A stretch of DNA of 7,739 bases from Pseudomonadota bacterium (GTDB lineage: Bacteria; Pseudomonadota; Alphaproteobacteria; Rhizobiales; Xanthobacteraceae), in NCBI GenBank assembly GCA_023387555.1, contig JAEWHY010000041.1:1-7739 (forward strand), written 5' to 3'. This document shows positions 5,787 through 7,739 of this stretch, piece after piece. The position numbers were made by a program, and so were the translations under genes. Position 1 is the stretch's first letter, and each line of letters starts with the position of its first letter. A model generated the notes under the pieces. It ran no database searches and was not told where the DNA came from. It saw nothing but the letters and a program-made list of their open reading frames with translations.

Positions 5787-6574
5787 ACCTCACCGCGGAA
5801 CGCATCCGAAGCTGGCGCCGCGCCGCAACGTCCATTGCCCTGCTGCTCGTTGTCTACGAGTTGGCCGCGCGCAGCGGCTATTTCCCCGCGGTGCTGCTGC
5901 CGCCGTTGTCCAAGGTCGCATCGACATTGTGGACCGCGCTGGCCGACGGCACCATGCTGCATCACGCAGCGGCGACGCTCTACCGGGTCCTCGTGGGCAT
6001 GGGACTTGCGGTGATGGTCGCGGTGCCGCTCGGCGTCCTGATGGCGCGCTACAAGCCGGTCGAGAATTTCTGCCTGCCGCTGGCGAGCGCGCTGATGCCG
6101 ATCCCTTCGCTCGCCTGGGTGCCGGTGTTCATCCTGTGGTTCGGACTTGGCAATACGGTTGCGATCCTGATCGTGTTCTATGCCGCCACGTTCCCGATCC
6201 TGCTCAACACCTGGTCGGGCGTTCGCGCAGTCAATCCGATCTGGCTGCGCGCCGCGGGCGCCATGGGGGCGAGCGGGCAGTCGATGTTCTGGAAAGTGAT
6301 GATCCCGGCCGCATCGCCCTTCATCATCACCGGCGTCAGGCAGGCGTTCCTGCGCGCATGGATCGCGGTGATCGGCGCCGAGTTTCTCGCGGCATCGGAT
6401 TTCGGTCTGGGATGGGTGATCTTCGATGCCAAGGAGTTTCTGGCGACCGACATGATGCTGGCTTCGCTCGCCGTCATCGGCGTCATCGGCTTTGCGTTCG
6501 AGCGGCTGTTCTTCGGCACGCTGGAGAAGGCGACGGTGATGCGCTGGGGCATGATGCGCGCGGCGCGTTCGTAG
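5783..6574 (+). CDS. ABC transporter permease 2, NitT/TauT type
   Basis: A 263-residue paralogue of the preceding permease. The two align along their length: ELAARSGYFP against EIVARSGMFP, MPIPSLAWVPVFILWFGLGN against APIPGIAYAPLFLLWFGVGN, and the shared C-terminal RWGMMR. The EAA loop is NPIWLRAAGAMGASGQSMF then KVMIPAASPFIITG (151-184), with Gly162 in the key position. Hydrophobic segments occur near 15-30, 64-88, 97-120, 124-142, 190-213 and 224-245. Most SsuC/TauC systems use one permease as a homodimer, so two tandem copies suggest a heterodimeric channel after gene duplication. Start: ATG 5783 inside the ATGA overlap with permease 1; the same frame is open far upstream but antisense to sense, since it only shadows permease 1. 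Nineteen bases separate it from the ATPase gene. Confidence 0.9.
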   Translation: MNLTAERIRSWRRAATSIALLLVVYELAARSGYFPAVLLPPLSKVASTLWTALADGTMLHHAAATLYRVLVGMGLAVMVAVPLGVLMARYKPVENFCLPLASALMPIPSLAWVPVFILWFGLGNTVAILIVFYAATFPILLNTWSGVRAVNPIWLRAAGAMGASGQSMFWKVMIPAASPFIITGVRQAFLRAWIAVIGAEFLAASDFGLGWVIFDAKEFLATDMMLASLAVIGVIGFAFERLFFGTLEKATVMRWGMMRAARS

Positions 6575-6593
6575 GAAAGGACCGGCTTTCGGA

Positions 6594-7349
6594 ATGCCTG
6601 AAATCGAAATTCGCGACGTTTGCCTGAACTACGACACCCCTGCCGGTCGTGTCGCCGGCGTGAAGGATGTCAGCCTCGATATCGAGCGCTCGGAATTCCT
6701 CTGCCTCCTCGGACCGAGCGGTTGCGGCAAGTCCACGCTCCTGAACATCATCGCGGGCTTCCTTCAGCCAAGTGGCGGCGAGATCAGGATTGGCGGCCGG
6801 AAGGTCGACGGTCACGGCATGGACCGCGGCGTGGTGTTCCAGGATTTCGCGCAATTGTTTCCGTGGCGGACGGCGCTCGGCAATGTCACCTTCGGGCTCG
6901 AGATGAAGGGCGTTCCGCGCGAGGAACGCGAGGCCATTGCGCTCGAGCAATTGCGGCTCGTCAAGCTGGACAAATTCGTCAAATCCTATCCGCATCATCT
7001 GTCCGGCGGCATGCAGCAGCGCGTCGCGATCGCCCGCGCGCTGGCCTACAACCCGGCGGTCCTGCTGATGGATGAGCCGTTCGCCGCGCTCGATGCGCTG
7101 ACCCGCGACGACATGCAGCGGCTGCTCGCCGATGTCTGGCGCGAGACCCGGAAGACGGTCGTTTACGTGACGCACAACGTGTCGGAGGCGGTCTATCTCG
7201 CCGACCGGGTGATCGTGATGACGCCGCATCCCGGCACCGTGAAGTCGGAAATCCGGATCGCGCTGCCGCGGCCGCGCGATCCGCTGAGCATCGAATTTCT
7301 CGACTACCAGAAGAAACTGCTCCGGGAACTCGGTCAGATGCAGAACTGA
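6594..7349 (+). CDS. ABC transporter ATP-binding protein, NitT/TauT type
   Basis: The 251-residue cytoplasmic ATPase that drives the importer. All motifs are intact: Walker A GPSGCGKST (40-48), Q-loop Q83 in VVFQD, ABC signature LSGGMQQR (136-143), Walker B VLLMDEP (156-162), D-loop ALD (165-167) and switch His194 in VTHN. Length and the LFPWRTALGNVTFGLE stretch after the Q-loop are typical of SsuB/TauB/NrtD-like ATPases. There is no C-terminal regulatory domain. AGGAAAGGA-like purines at 6573-6581 are the likely ribosome site, spaced somewhat long (about 12 nt) from the ATG. It is the third gene of the operon and would pair with the EAA loops of the two permeases. Confidence 0.92.
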   Translation: MPEIEIRDVCLNYDTPAGRVAGVKDVSLDIERSEFLCLLGPSGCGKSTLLNIIAGFLQPSGGEIRIGGRKVDGHGMDRGVVFQDFAQLFPWRTALGNVTFGLEMKGVPREEREAIALEQLRLVKLDKFVKSYPHHLSGGMQQRVAIARALAYNPAVLLMDEPFAALDALTRDDMQRLLADVWRETRKTVVYVTHNVSEAVYLADRVIVMTPHPGTVKSEIRIALPRPRDPLSIEFLDYQKKLLRELGQMQN

Positions 7350-7356
7350 AAAACAC

Positions 7357-7373
7357 GCCGGTCCTGCGCCGGC
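7357..7373. repeat. Intercistronic hairpin between ATPase and binding-protein genes
   Basis: GCCGG (7357-7361) pairs with CCGGC (7369-7373) around a 7-nt loop. It lies in the 43-bp gap and ends just before the ribosome site of the binding-protein gene. It has no U-tract; it may stabilise the downstream mRNA end so that binding protein is made in excess, or may be incidental. Confidence 0.35.
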
Positions 7374-7376
7374 CAC

Positions 7377-7384
7377 AGGGAGGA
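7377..7384 (+). promoter_or_regulatory. Strong ribosome binding site AGGGAGGA
   Basis: A near-ideal Shine-Dalgarno eight bases before the ATG at 7393, clearly better than those of the permeases and regulator. It fixes the start of the binding protein and suggests high expression of that subunit, as is usual for periplasmic binding proteins. Confidence 0.75.
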
Positions 7385-7392
7385 CTTCGGCC

Positions 7393-7739
7393 ATGACGAT
7401 CGGAAAAGGACTCAATCGCCGCCAGTATCTTGCCGCGAGTGGTGCTGTGCTGGCCACAGGGCTCGGCGGCATGCGCGGTGCGAATGCGCAGAGCGTGACC
7501 ATCCGGCAGGGCTACCAGACCAACATGTGGGGCATGCCGACCTATTACCTCTTGCGATCTGGCGCGCTCGAAAAGCGCGGTCTGAAATACGAGGAATTCG
7601 CCGTGCCGTCGGGCAACCTGACCATGCAGCAGATGGTGGCGCGGCAGGTCGATCTAGGTACTTACGCCGGGCAGTCGATGATCCTTGGCCACGACAAGGG
7701 CGGGCTCGTCGGCATTGCAGTGATCGAGCATGTCGGCAA
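7393..7739 (+). CDS. Periplasmic substrate-binding protein, NMT1/SsuA-TauA-like, 5' part only
   Basis: The first 115 residues of a gene that runs off the right edge. The signal region has NRRQYLAAS (8-16), a twin-arginine-like motif, then a hydrophobic stretch and a probable cleavage after ANA (30-32), so export may go through Tat. The mature start, SVTIRQGYQTNMWGMPTYYL, and LEKRGLKYEEFAVPSGNLTMQQM, with VDLGTYAGQSMILGHDKG after it, follow the NMT1/THI5-like pattern of first beta strand, GALEKRGL helix and the loop that holds the ligand. Such proteins bind taurine, alkanesulfonates, nitrate, pyrimidines or aromatic acids; the ligand here is not identifiable from this part. Placement directly after the ATPase completes the importer. 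Confidence 0.88.
   Translation, partial: MTIGKGLNRRQYLAASGAVLATGLGGMRGANAQSVTIRQGYQTNMWGMPTYYLLRSGALEKRGLKYEEFAVPSGNLTMQQMVARQVDLGTYAGQSMILGHDKGGLVGIAVIEHVG

Noticed and set aside
6483..7502. Minus-strand frame of 339 codons opposite the ATPase gene
   Set aside because: The plus strand has every ABC ATPase motif and the start of the binding protein; the minus frame has no domain.

Overview
The window is GC-rich, densely coded DNA with heavy use of GCG, GGC and CTG/CTC codons. Its gene families fit an alphaproteobacterium of the Bradyrhizobium/Rhodopseudomonas type (Hyphomicrobiales). That assignment is inferred from protein style and codon use; there is no rRNA or other marker gene here. I see no tRNA, rRNA, CRISPR array, insertion sequence or integrase.

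Left part (1-3447): a CoA-thioester catabolic locus arranged around a divergent promoter region. Leftward run a stand-alone flavin oxidoreductase of the Old Yellow Enzyme/2,4-dienoyl-CoA reductase class and, joined by an ATGA overlap, the start of an HMG-CoA-lyase-like gene that leaves the window. Rightward runs an acyl/aryl-CoA ligase most like 2-aminobenzoate-CoA ligases. Between them, a 20-bp near-perfect palindrome covers the -10 element of a predicted leftward promoter, as expected for a repressor operator. The simplest reading is ligase activation of an (aromatic) acid, flavin-dependent reduction of the CoA thioester, and later C-C cleavage by the lyase. The substrate is unknown.

Middle part (3448-4964): a small predicted secreted protein (+) faces a Crp/Fnr-family regulator (-), with a strong hairpin exactly between the convergent ends. 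A CRP-shaped palindrome lies upstream of the small gene, and the regulator carries a CRP-like recognition helix, so the two may be linked. The 303-bp gap between the regulator and the transporter operon holds repeats and hairpins but no convincing gene.

Right part (4965-7739): an ABC importer operon of the nitrate/sulfonate/taurine (NitT/TauT) type. It has two homologous permeases coupled by an ATGA overlap, an ATPase with all motifs intact, and the start of a periplasmic binding protein with a twin-arginine-like signal that runs off the window. The substrate cannot be read from the sequence; the neighbouring CoA ligase locus makes an organic or aromatic acid possible but does not show it.

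Overall this is a fairly conventional accessory metabolic region. The points most worth checking are the operator at 1654-1673, the degenerate cysteine motif of the flavoenzyme, and the Crp-type regulator with its possible nearby site.
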